Origin: Candidatus Omnitrophica bacterium UBA1443
GTDB lineage: Bacteria; Omnitrophota; Omnitrophia; Omnitrophales; Aquincolibacteriaceae
Assembly (NCBI GenBank): GCA_002329545.1
Contig: DCTJ01000103.1
Location: 25,146-33,538 of the forward strand
Length of the DNA stretch: 8,393 nucleotides
Direction: 5' to 3'
Shown here: piece by piece, positions 1 to 6,192 of the stretch
Layout of the letters: every line of letters starts with the position of its first letter
Numbering within the stretch: position 1 is the first letter of the stretch
Program-made: the position numbers and the translations under genes
Notes under the pieces: model-generated
Seen by the model: only the letters and a program-made list of their open reading frames with translations
The model's database searches: none
What the model was told of the DNA's origin: nothing

Positions 1-1
1 C

Positions 2-1030
2 ATGAAAGACTTCGAAGATAAGATTGTTCTGATAACAGGCGGGACAGGCTCTTTCGGAACCGCACTGCTAAAAAAATTTATTCATACAGGCATCATGGAT
101 CAGCTTCGGGAAATTCGCATTTTTAGCAGAGACGAGTTAAAGCAAGATATGATGCGTAATGAATTTAATATCAAAAAAATCAAATATTACATTGGCGACG
201 TAAGGAATCGAGCCAGCGTGGATCAGGCAATGCAAAATGTTAATTTCGTATTTCACGCGGCCGCCCTGAAGCAAGTGCCCTCTTGTGAATTTTTCCCGCT
301 GGAAGCAATTCAGACCAATGTCCTGGGAAGTTCAAACGTCATCCGATCCGCAATCGCCAACGAAGCGGAAAAGGTGATTATGCTAAGCACCGACAAGGCA
401 GTCTATCCCATCAACGTTATGGGAATGAGCAAAGCATTGATGGAAAAGCTGGTGCAAGCAGAGTCCCGATTAAAACACGTTAAAACGGTCGTCTGCGCCG
501 TGCGATATGGCAACGTCATGTGTTCACGGGGATCGGTAATCCCGCTTTTCATCCAACAGATTAAAAACAACAGCCCCATCACCGTCACAGCCCCCGAGAT
601 GACTCGCTTTATGCTCTCCCTAGACGATGCGGTCAATCTCGTTATTTTCGCGTTTCTCAATGCGCAACATGGCGATGTCTTCATTAAAAAGGCGCCCGCC
701 TGCACGGTGGGAGATCTGGTCGACGTATTAAAAAAGATTTTCCATTCCACCACTCCTGTCAAAGTAATCGGGATAAGACAAGGGGAAAAGATCCATGAAA
801 CGCTGGCTTCGTCCATGGAAATGATACGCTCCAAGGATTGGGGGGATTTTTATCAGATCAAGCCGGATAACCGGGATCTTAATTATCAACTATATTTCAA
901 CCAAGGCCAGACGACCGCTGAAAATTTTAAGGATTATACTTCGGATAATACCGATCGATTGAACCCCTCAGAAATTGAAACCCTGCTGTTGGGCCTGTCC
1001 GAAGTAAAAAAGGAGCTTGAGGACAGATGA
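2..1030 (+). CDS. capE: UDP-GlcNAc 4,6-dehydratase/5-epimerase (CapE/WbjB/FnlA family)
   Basis: This is probably the first enzyme of a UDP-L-amino-sugar pathway: it removes water from UDP-GlcNAc to give a 4-keto-6-deoxy sugar and inverts C5, using bound NADP in the cytoplasm. The protein has 342 residues, the family's usual length. The Rossmann motif TGGTGSFG is at residues 12-19, followed by IFSRDELKQDMMR, HAAALKQVPSCEF and the block STDKAVYP at 129-136. Asp131/Lys132 match the dehydratase acid/base pair. The usual SDR tyrosine is replaced by Met140 in M-x-x-x-K144, as reported for CapE of Staphylococcus aureus, which separates it from FlaA1/PseB-type dehydratases with Tyr. The start lies one base inside the window, so its ribosome site cannot be seen, but the N-terminus fits the family. 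The last four bases overlap the next start (ATGA). Family assignment is strong; the final sugar depends on the partner enzymes. Confidence 0.93.
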   Translation: MKDFEDKIVLITGGTGSFGTALLKKFIHTGIMDQLREIRIFSRDELKQDMMRNEFNIKKIKYYIGDVRNRASVDQAMQNVNFVFHAAALKQVPSCEFFPLEAIQTNVLGSSNVIRSAIANEAEKVIMLSTDKAVYPINVMGMSKALMEKLVQAESRLKHVKTVVCAVRYGNVMCSRGSVIPLFIQQIKNNSPITVTAPEMTRFMLSLDDAVNLVIFAFLNAQHGDVFIKKAPACTVGDLVDVLKKIFHSTTPVKVIGIRQGEKIHETLASSMEMIRSKDWGDFYQIKPDNRDLNYQLYFNQGQTTAENFKDYTSDNTDRLNPSEIETLLLGLSEVKKELEDR

Positions 1031-1953
1031 AGGCTTTAGTCACAGGGGGAGCCGGCTTTATCGGCTCAAACCTGGTTCGATTGCTGGTTGAAAAAAAACA
1101 TAGTGTCACCGTGCTGGACAATTTGTCAACAGGACATCTGAGCAACCTGGGGCCTTTTCCCAGCGTCAAATTCATTAAGGGAGATATTCGTGACGAAAGA
1201 ACGATTTCAAGGGCCTTGCGGGGCGTTGACATTGTTTTTCATCTGGCCGCGTCGGTCGGCAATTCCCTTTCCATCAAAGCGCCCGTATACGATTCAGAAA
1301 CAAATGTTCTAGGAACCCTCAAATTGTTGCGGGCCGCTCACCAAAACCACATAAAAAAAATAGTCTATTCCTCATCAGCCGGTATTTTGGGGGAACTCAA
1401 AGAACTGCCCATCAACGAAAACCACCCGACCAATCCCATTTCGCCGTATGGCGTCAGTAAATTGGCGGCTGAAAAAATGTGCCTGGTTTACAATAGTTTA
1501 TACGGCATGAAAAACGTCTGTTTGAGATACTTTAATGTATATGGAATAAACCAGCGGTATGACGCTTACGGAAACGTCATTCCGATTTTTGCCCGGCGAA
1601 TTATCCGAAAACAACCACTCTTTATTTTTGGAGATGGATATCAAACCCGAGATTTCGTTAATGTCATTGATGTGGCAAAAGCCAACTATCAAGCCGCCAT
1701 CACCGGAAAAGTCGCGGGAGCTTTTAACATCGCGAGCGGCGCCTCCATTACTATCAACAAACTCGCAAATATGATGATGCAAACCGCTCGCACGACCGTC
1801 CCCCTCCAGCACAAAAAACCGCGCCTGGGGGATGTTCGGGATAGTCTGGCAAACATTTCAGCCGCGCGGAAAGCTTTTGGTTTCAAACCTTCCGTCAGTC
1901 TGGAAGAAGGTTTAAAAAAATACATGTCCTGGGCAAGCCAAAACAGATTTTGA
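1027..1953 (+). CDS. NAD-dependent epimerase/dehydratase, extended SDR (GalE/WbpP-like)
   Basis: This is a nucleotide-sugar-modifying enzyme of 308 residues, most likely a UDP-hexose or UDP-HexNAc 4-epimerase. Visible features are the NAD-binding motif GGAGFIG at residues 7-13, FHLAASVG, the YSSSAG strand at 114-119 with the catalytic Ser, and Y141-x-x-x-K145 for catalysis. Also present are LRYFNVYG and the FGDGYQTRDFVNVIDVAKA segment that binds the UDP part in GalE-like proteins. The C-terminus has the RLGDVRDSLANIS-type block common in WbpP and GalE relatives. Its start overlaps the preceding stop by four bases (ATGA), with AGGAG at 1011-1015, so translation is probably coupled. Sitting between the dehydratase and the reductase, it should act in the same sugar pathway or supply a second sugar. 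The substrate cannot be read from the sequence; UDP-glucose, UDP-GlcNAc and UDP-glucuronate epimerases all share these motifs. Confidence 0.88.
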   Translation: MKALVTGGAGFIGSNLVRLLVEKKHSVTVLDNLSTGHLSNLGPFPSVKFIKGDIRDERTISRALRGVDIVFHLAASVGNSLSIKAPVYDSETNVLGTLKLLRAAHQNHIKKIVYSSSAGILGELKELPINENHPTNPISPYGVSKLAAEKMCLVYNSLYGMKNVCLRYFNVYGINQRYDAYGNVIPIFARRIIRKQPLFIFGDGYQTRDFVNVIDVAKANYQAAITGKVAGAFNIASGASITINKLANMMMQTARTTVPLQHKKPRLGDVRDSLANISAARKAFGFKPSVSLEEGLKKYMSWASQNRF

Positions 1954-1966
1954 GGAGATCAACCGC

Positions 1967-1970
1967 GGAG
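1967..1970 (+). promoter_or_regulatory. Ribosome binding site deciding the reductase start
   Basis: GGAG lies nine bases before the ATG at 1980. An upstream in-frame TTG at 1950 would overlap the previous stop codon and add ten residues not seen in this family. The AGGAG at 1953-1957 is itself inside that extension. The ATG therefore gives the better start, placing the Rossmann motif at the very N-terminus as usual. Confidence 0.6.
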
Positions 1971-1979
1971 ATCCATAGA

Positions 1980-2879
1980 ATGAAAAAGAAAATATTGATT
2001 TTGGGTGCAACCGGAATGCTGGGACACGTTTTAATGCGGCATCTGTCTTCCCTGCCCGGGTATGAGGTTTATGGAACGGCCAGAAATCCCGCAATCGTCA
2101 CCAGGTTTTTTCCTCCCGATCTAGCTGACCATTTCCGGCACGACACGGTAGATGCCATTAATATTGACTCGGTCATCCGAGCCCTTGCGGCGGTAGAACC
2201 CGATATTGTCATCAACTGCATTGGCCTCATTAAACAGCTTCCGATCGCCAACGATCCCCTCTCCGCCATTACCATTAATGCACAGCTTCCCCATCGAATT
2301 TCCCTGATCAGCAAAACCGCAGGGGCGCGAATGATTCACATCAGTACGGATTGCGTTTTTAACGGACAGAAAGGTCATTACACCGAAAACGATCCCTCAA
2401 ATGCCGAAGACCTTTACGGAAGAACCAAGTACCTGGGAGAAGTAAGTTACCCGCATTGCATCACCCTGCGAACTTCCATCATCGGGCACGAGTTGGAAAA
2501 GGGCTACGGCCTGGTCGATTGGTTTTTGGCCCAGCATGGAACGGTCCGGGGATTTACCAAAGCCATTTATTCAGGATTCCCAACGATTGAACTGGCGCGA
2601 ATTTTGTCTGATTACATCTTGCCTGATGAAAAACTCAGCGGTGTTTATCATGTTTCCTCAGACCCCATCTCCAAATTTGATCTTCTTAAAATAATTGCCG
2701 AAAAATATAAAAAGCAAATCACCCTGGAAGCTTATGATGATTTTGTCCTTGACCGTTCACTGAACGGATCAAGGTTCCGTGAGGCCACGGGGTATATGCC
2801 GCCCCAGTGGCCGGAACTCATTGACCGTATGCATCGTGACTATGTATCCCATCAAGCCTGGTACCAAAAATCTCACTAA
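1980..2879 (+). CDS. RmlD-like SDR reductase for a UDP-4-keto-6-deoxy-L-HexNAc
   Basis: Predicted NAD(P)H-dependent reductase that reduces the C4 ketone left by the dehydratase, in the manner of RmlD (dTDP-4-dehydrorhamnose reductase) and WbvR. The 299-residue protein starts with KKKILILGATGMLG, with the nucleotide-binding GATGMLG at 9-15. It continues with DIVINCIGLIKQ, then ISTDCVFNG, where Ser122/Thr123 are the likely catalytic hydroxyl, and Y146-x-x-x-K150. The middle and end (SGVYHVSS, FVLDRSLNGSRFREATGY) resemble the substrate part of RmlD proteins. It is shorter than CapF/WbjC (about 370 residues) and has no C-terminal cupin domain, so it should reduce without C3 epimerisation. It starts 26 bases after the previous stop and ends 27 bases before the 2-epimerase. 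SDR reductase is secure; the exact substrate is inferred from neighbours. Confidence 0.85.
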   Translation: MKKKILILGATGMLGHVLMRHLSSLPGYEVYGTARNPAIVTRFFPPDLADHFRHDTVDAINIDSVIRALAAVEPDIVINCIGLIKQLPIANDPLSAITINAQLPHRISLISKTAGARMIHISTDCVFNGQKGHYTENDPSNAEDLYGRTKYLGEVSYPHCITLRTSIIGHELEKGYGLVDWFLAQHGTVRGFTKAIYSGFPTIELARILSDYILPDEKLSGVYHVSSDPISKFDLLKIIAEKYKKQITLEAYDDFVLDRSLNGSRFREATGYMPPQWPELIDRMHRDYVSHQAWYQKSH

Positions 2880-2906
2880 AAGTAGCGAAAGCGGAGGAAA
2901 CAAGGG

Positions 2907-4040
2907 ATGAAGTTAAAAGTGATGACCATCTTAGGAACCCGCCCGGAAATCATCAAGCTTTCTCGGATCATCCACCAGTTGGATAAGGATTTTCACCACA
3001 TTCTGGTCCATACGGGACAAAACTACGCTCATGAATTAAACGAAATCTTTGTCCAGGAAATGCAAATAAAAAAGCCCGATTACAATCTTTCGGTCGGCAG
3101 TGACCGGCTCGCGGATACCATCGGTAAAATTATCAGTGAAAGCGACAAGATCATGGAAGCCGAAAACCCGGACGCGCTTTTTGTCTTGGGCGATACCAAC
3201 AGCTGTTTGTCCGTCATTCCGGCCAAACGGCGGAAAATTCCGATTTTTCACATGGAAGCTGGTAACCGTTGTTTTGATGCCCGTGTCCCCGAAGAGATCA
3301 ACCGAAGGATCGTGGATCATACCAGCGATATTAATTTGACTTACAGCGAATTTGCTCGGGGAAATTTGCTGCGGGAAGGGTTTCCAGCGGACCGGATTAT
3401 CAAGGTGGGTAGCCCCATGAGAGAGGTCTTGAATTTTTACGCTGACAAAATAGATCAATCGTCGATTCTTGAAACACTGAATTTAAATGCCGAAAATTTC
3501 TTCCTGGTCAGCTGTCATCGTGAAGAAAACGTTGATTCACCAACCCAGCTGAAAAAATTCATTGAAGTGCTCAATAAAATCCGTCGTGAATTCAATTTGC
3601 CCGTACTCGTTACTACTCACCCCAGGACCCGGAAACGAATTGAACAACAAAACTTCAAGCTGGATCCCTCCATTCAACTCCTTAAACCTTTCGGTTTTTT
3701 TGATTATGTGAAACTACAACAGTCCGCCAAGGTCACTTTGTCCGACAGCGGCACAATCACGGAAGAGGCTTCCCTCCTCAACTTCCCGGCCCTCAACCTC
3801 AGAGAATCTTTTGAGAGGCAGGAAGGAATGGATGAGGCGGCCGTTATGCTGACCGGATTGGATTGTTCCAGGGTGATTCAGGGGATTAAAAATTTGGAAA
3901 GCCGGTCTCGCGGAACCCAGAGGGAACTTCAGATCGTTGGCGACTATCTTCCCGACAATGTCTCAATCAAAATTTCCAGGATTATTTTCAGCTATATCAA
4001 CTTCATCAACGAAAAAGTCTGGATGAAAAACCGCTCCTGA
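2907..4040 (+). CDS. wecB: UDP-GlcNAc 2-epimerase family protein (CapG/WbjD/FnlC type)
   Basis: Predicted last step of the pathway: inversion at C2 of a UDP-N-acetyl-amino sugar in the cytoplasm by anti-elimination and re-addition of UDP. The 377-residue protein has the WecB fold landmarks: GTRPEIIKL from residue 10 (Arg12, Lys17), HTGQNY, GDTNS with Asp96, HMEAG with Glu117, Glu129/Glu130 in VPEEINRR, His204 in CHREENVD, and SDSGTITEEA near the UDP site. The variants HMEAGNRCFD, CHREENVD and RESFERQEGMDEA are typical of the CapG/WbjD branch, which acts on 6-deoxy L-sugars, rather than the WecB branch making ManNAc. The symbol wecB is used in the broad family sense. A strong GGAGG at 2893-2897 sits nine bases before the ATG. 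A hairpin with a T-rich tail follows the stop, so this is probably the end of the transcript. Confidence 0.92.
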   Translation: MKLKVMTILGTRPEIIKLSRIIHQLDKDFHHILVHTGQNYAHELNEIFVQEMQIKKPDYNLSVGSDRLADTIGKIISESDKIMEAENPDALFVLGDTNSCLSVIPAKRRKIPIFHMEAGNRCFDARVPEEINRRIVDHTSDINLTYSEFARGNLLREGFPADRIIKVGSPMREVLNFYADKIDQSSILETLNLNAENFFLVSCHREENVDSPTQLKKFIEVLNKIRREFNLPVLVTTHPRTRKRIEQQNFKLDPSIQLLKPFGFFDYVKLQQSAKVTLSDSGTITEEASLLNFPALNLRESFERQEGMDEAAVMLTGLDCSRVIQGIKNLESRSRGTQRELQIVGDYLPDNVSIKISRIIFSYINFINEKVWMKNRS

Positions 4041-4065
4041 TTTTAGTCTGATAAATTTCGGCGCC

Positions 4066-4108
4066 AGCCAGACTCGGGTAGGACAGAGCTGGCTATTTTG
4101 AATTTTTA
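4066..4108 (+). terminator. Possible rho-independent terminator after the 2-epimerase gene
   Basis: AGCCAG at 4066-4071 pairs with CTGGCT at 4089-4094, and CTC at 4073-4075 can pair with GAG at 4086-4088 across a one-base bulge, leaving a loop of about ten bases. The stem is followed by ATTTTGAATTTTT. The position, 26 bases after the stop codon, is right for a terminator. The bulge and interrupted T run make it a weak example. A shifted pairing of GCCAGC with GCTGGC uses nearly the same bases. Confidence 0.45.
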
Positions 4109-4174
4109 CGTTCCACCAAAGACAAGAATGGCAGGGCGATTTCGCAATTACTTTCTTACACTTGCAAAGAAACT

Positions 4175-4180
4175 TATAAA
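4175..4180 (+). promoter_or_regulatory. Weak candidate -10 box for the ATP synthase operon
   Basis: TATAAA lies about 155 bases before the atpZ-like start, in the only sizeable non-coding stretch ahead of the operon. The -35 position at 17-base spacing reads TTTCTT, a poor match, and TTGCAA at 4162-4167 is too close to serve. A promoter is expected somewhere in the spacer; this exact site is a guess. Confidence 0.2.
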
Positions 4181-4205
4181 GCCAATCCAAGTATCCAAAT
4201 CTGTT

Positions 4206-4237
4206 GCGGAAAACAGTCCGCGTCCCGCATGGCGGGA
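4206..4237. repeat. Twin small palindromes, REP-like
   Basis: Two hairpins sit side by side. GCGGA at 4206-4210 pairs with TCCGC at 4217-4221 around a six-base loop. TCCCGC at 4223-4228 pairs with GCGGGA at 4232-4237 around ATG. On the minus strand the second reads ATTCCCGCCATGCGGGA, a form resembling dispersed REP-type palindromes found between genes in many bacteria. Only one copy is in the window, so repeat status is unproven. An RNA structure in the atp leader is the alternative. Confidence 0.4.
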
Positions 4238-4332
4238 ATGTCAGTCGATATCCGGAACTGAGAGCTAACGGTCTTAAACACACCTTCGGCTCAATGCGGC
4301 AAAATCATCTACTACCAAACAAAGGCCACACG

Positions 4333-4560
4333 ATGAATGCTTCTTTTAAACTTCTCAAAATGCTGGGAATTGCGATCACCATCCCCACAATGTTGATTTC
4401 GGGACCGCTTGCTGGCTTTTTGATCGCGACCTGGCTCATCAATAAGTGGAATTTTAGTCCGAAGTGGATTATGATATGCGTGCTTTTGGGTCTTTTAGGT
4501 TCCTCAATCCAAATCACACGGCTTATTAAACACCTCTACAAGGAAAGTCGATCAGGCTGA
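4333..4560 (+). CDS. atpZ: AtpZ/AtpI-like small membrane protein of the ATP synthase operon
   Basis: A 75-residue protein with two predicted membrane helices (about residues 10-36 and 44-62). It shows the family hallmark of a G-P-L-x-G segment in the first helix (GPLAGFLIATWLINKW, 24-39) and LLGLLGSSIQITRLIK at 51-66 in the second. Proteins of this type (ATPase gene 1 / AtpZ) are encoded just before atpB in many bacteria. They have been linked to c-ring assembly and to Mg2+ or Ca2+ uptake; neither role is shown here. I chose ATG 4333 because it gives the usual family length and has AAAGG at 4321-4325, while the longer frame from TTG 4204 runs through the spacer hairpins. The stop is two bases before the atpB start. 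No second atpI-type gene is present. Confidence 0.75.
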   Translation: MNASFKLLKMLGIAITIPTMLISGPLAGFLIATWLINKWNFSPKWIMICVLLGLLGSSIQITRLIKHLYKESRSG

Positions 4561-4562
4561 CG

Positions 4563-5414
4563 ATGGAAGAACACACAGTGGCTTCGCTCGCACAAACCGC
4601 ACACGCGGTCGCTCAGTCGCACGGAGAAGCTCACGAACTCCCCAATTTTCTGAGCATCCTGGCTCAACTTTTCCCGGATTGCGCGATCTTTAATTTTTTT
4701 CATCGGTGGGAAAACGTTGTTTTTTCGGTTTTGGTGGCGGGTTTTATCAGCTGGAGGGCTATCGTCGCGGCCAGATCCGGACAATTCATCCCCAAAGGCG
4801 CGCAAAACGTCTGGGAAACCGTTACGGAAGGGCTCACCTCTTTTGTCACCGGAATCCTCGGACCCAGAGGGATCGAACACGTGCCGTTTCTCGGAACTCT
4901 CTTCATTTATGTCCTTTTTAACAACTGGCTTGGACTGATCCCGCTCATGAAATCTCCCACGAGCGCCTGGAGTACCACTATCGCGCTCGCCCTGGTCACC
5001 ATCACGTATGTGCACACTATCGGAATCAGAGAACAAGGATTTTTTAATTATCTTAAGCATATGGCGGGAAATCCGCAGGGAGCCGTGGGGCTCGCGCTCA
5101 TCCCTTTAATGCTCATTATTAATATCGCCGTCGAATATCTAGCCGTTCCACTTTCCCTTTCCCTCCGGCTTTTCGCGAACATCTCCTCAGAAGACCGTCT
5201 TCTCCACAAATTCGCCGAACTGAACGTCATGTACAAATTTCTTCCCTTTTTCTTTCAGCTTTTTGCTAACATCCTCGTCATTATTTTCAGCCTTGTGCAG
5301 GCGTTTGTCTTTCTGTTGCTTTCAACCGTTTACATTTCGCTCATTATGCCTCATGAGGATCACAACCCAAAAGGCACGCCTCAAGATCAAAAATTAAAAG
5401 CCATTCATCACTAA
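4563..5414 (+). CDS. atpB: ATP synthase F0 subunit a
   Basis: Membrane subunit that forms the two proton half-channels against the c-ring. The 283-residue protein has hydrophobic segments near 51-70, 107-129, 135-155, 174-207 and 226-262. The essential arginine is Arg202 in SLSLRLFAN, equivalent to Arg210 of E. coli. Gln246 in LVQAFVFLLLSTVYIS matches E. coli Gln252. Where E. coli has Glu219, this protein has Asp211 preceded by Glu210 (N-I-S-S-E-D), unlike the common N-M-x-A-G-E. The N-terminal 25 or so residues are His- and Ala-rich and probably outside the membrane. It begins two bases after the atpZ-like stop, with only weak ribosome-site matches (AAGGA at 4540-4544 is too far), so translational coupling is likely. 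Confidence 0.96.
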   Translation: MEEHTVASLAQTAHAVAQSHGEAHELPNFLSILAQLFPDCAIFNFFHRWENVVFSVLVAGFISWRAIVAARSGQFIPKGAQNVWETVTEGLTSFVTGILGPRGIEHVPFLGTLFIYVLFNNWLGLIPLMKSPTSAWSTTIALALVTITYVHTIGIREQGFFNYLKHMAGNPQGAVGLALIPLMLIINIAVEYLAVPLSLSLRLFANISSEDRLLHKFAELNVMYKFLPFFFQLFANILVIIFSLVQAFVFLLLSTVYISLIMPHEDHNPKGTPQDQKLKAIHH

Positions 5415-5442
5415 CCATAAAAACGCAGAAGGAGATTTTTTT

Positions 5443-5673
5443 ATGACGCCAGAAACCGCTTTAGGACTTTCACTACCCCTCGGCCTCGCCATCACCGCCT
5501 TTAGTTCCGCGATTGCGCTCGGTAAAGCCGTGGCCGCGGCTATGGACGCGACAGGTCGCCAACCTGAAGCCTCCGGAAAGATTCTTGTCAATATGATGGC
5601 TGGTTGCGCCCTGATCGAGGCTCTGACGCTTTACTCGCTTGTTTTTGGTTTTGTGCTCATGGGCAAGATCTAG
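5443..5673 (+). CDS. atpE: ATP synthase F0 subunit c (c-ring proteolipid)
   Basis: Hairpin of two membrane helices that forms the rotating ring. The 76-residue protein has the polar loop RQPE at 39-42 and the ion-carrying Glu59 in IEALTLYSLV. Aligned without gaps from the loop, the Gln of sodium-binding rings is Leu26 and their Ser after the Glu is Ala60, so protons are the predicted ion. The helix-1 motif that is G-x-G-x-G-x-G-x-G in many bacteria reads Ala19, Ser21, Ala23, Ala25, Gly27. A strong AAGGAG at 5429-5434 lies eight bases before the ATG. This is the best ribosome site in the atp genes seen here and fits the many copies of c needed per enzyme. No signal peptide is present. Confidence 0.96.
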   Translation: MTPETALGLSLPLGLAITAFSSAIALGKAVAAAMDATGRQPEASGKILVNMMAGCALIEALTLYSLVFGFVLMGKI

Positions 5674-5691
5674 TCGGGATCGTCAGGGACC

Positions 5692-6192
5692 ATGGAATAT
5701 TTTCAGGAAAACATCCGTCTGGGTGAGGTTTTTGTTCAACTCATTGCCTTCTTGATCGTTTTTTTCACGCTCAAGAAATTCGCCTGGAAACCACTCACCA
5801 ACGTCATTAAGTCCCGCCGGGAGCGATTTGAACAAGAATGGGCGGGAATCGAAAAGATGAAAACGGAGCTCGCCACCCTGGAAACGGAATATCGCGAACA
5901 CCTGCAAAAGATCGAGGAAACATCGCGGGTCAAAATGCAGGAAGCCGTGCAGGATGGTCGCCGGATTGCGCGTGAAATCCAGGAAAAGGCTCGCGCTGAG
6001 TCCCAGGCTTCTTTCGAAAAAGCAAAAGAAAACATTGAGCTGGAATATGAAAAGATCCGGATCAACCTTCGACGAGAAATCGCGAAGCTTTCTCTCCAGA
6101 TCGCTGAAAAGGTGGTTCGGGAAAAAATGGACCCGGCCCAGCATGAAAAAAAGGCTCTGGAACTGATCGAGGAACTTGAGGGTAAGCTATGA
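5692..6192 (+). CDS. atpF: ATP synthase F0 subunit b
   Basis: Part of the outer stalk that holds the alpha/beta head against subunit a. The 166-residue protein has one N-terminal membrane helix at about residues 11-28, then FAWKPL and a long, highly charged helical region from about 40 to 150 expected to form the b-b coiled coil. The C-terminus (IAEKVVREKMDPAQHEKKALELIEEL) matches the part that contacts delta. The gene starts 18 bases after atpE, with only a modest AGGGA before it. Its stop overlaps the atpH start by four bases (ATGA), so the two are probably translated together. Only one b-type gene is visible, implying a b homodimer. Confidence 0.94.
   Translation: MEYFQENIRLGEVFVQLIAFLIVFFTLKKFAWKPLTNVIKSRRERFEQEWAGIEKMKTELATLETEYREHLQKIEETSRVKMQEAVQDGRRIAREIQEKARAESQASFEKAKENIELEYEKIRINLRREIAKLSLQIAEKVVREKMDPAQHEKKALELIEELEGKL

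Larger units (their letters stand above)
4041..4332. other. Intergenic spacer between the sugar and ATP synthase modules
   Basis: I see no convincing gene here on either strand; open frames crossing it have no family resemblance and no good ribosome site. It holds a possible terminator near 4066-4108, a weak -10-like sequence at 4175-4180, and two adjacent small hairpins at 4206-4237. An open frame could be extended from the atpZ-like gene up to a TTG at 4204, but it would run through these hairpins and lacks a ribosome site. Confidence 0.6.

Noticed and set aside
403..834. Long minus-strand open frame inside the dehydratase gene
   Set aside because: Its translation shows no family resemblance, and it lies wholly within a well-conserved plus-strand gene.
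3963..4283. Minus-strand open frame covering the spacer and the end of the 2-epimerase gene
   Set aside because: No recognisable domain, and it runs through the terminator-like and REP-like hairpins; its sequence is better explained as non-coding.
4204..4332. Longer N-terminus for the atpZ-like gene from a TTG start
   Set aside because: No ribosome site, the added 43 residues are encoded by the hairpin region, and the family begins near the ATG at 4333.
4041..4332. tRNA, riboswitch or CRISPR array in the spacer
   Set aside because: I found no cloverleaf pairing, no regularly spaced direct repeats and no known riboswitch core.
4536..5060. 174-residue minus-strand open frame opposite atpB
   Set aside because: Low-complexity, charged translation without domains; it is the complement of a conserved membrane protein gene.
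5443..5673. Sodium-type c subunit, suggested by the E-x-x-x-x-Y spacing in helix 2
   Set aside because: The helix-1 Gln and the Ser after the Glu, both needed for sodium binding, are Leu26 and Ala60.
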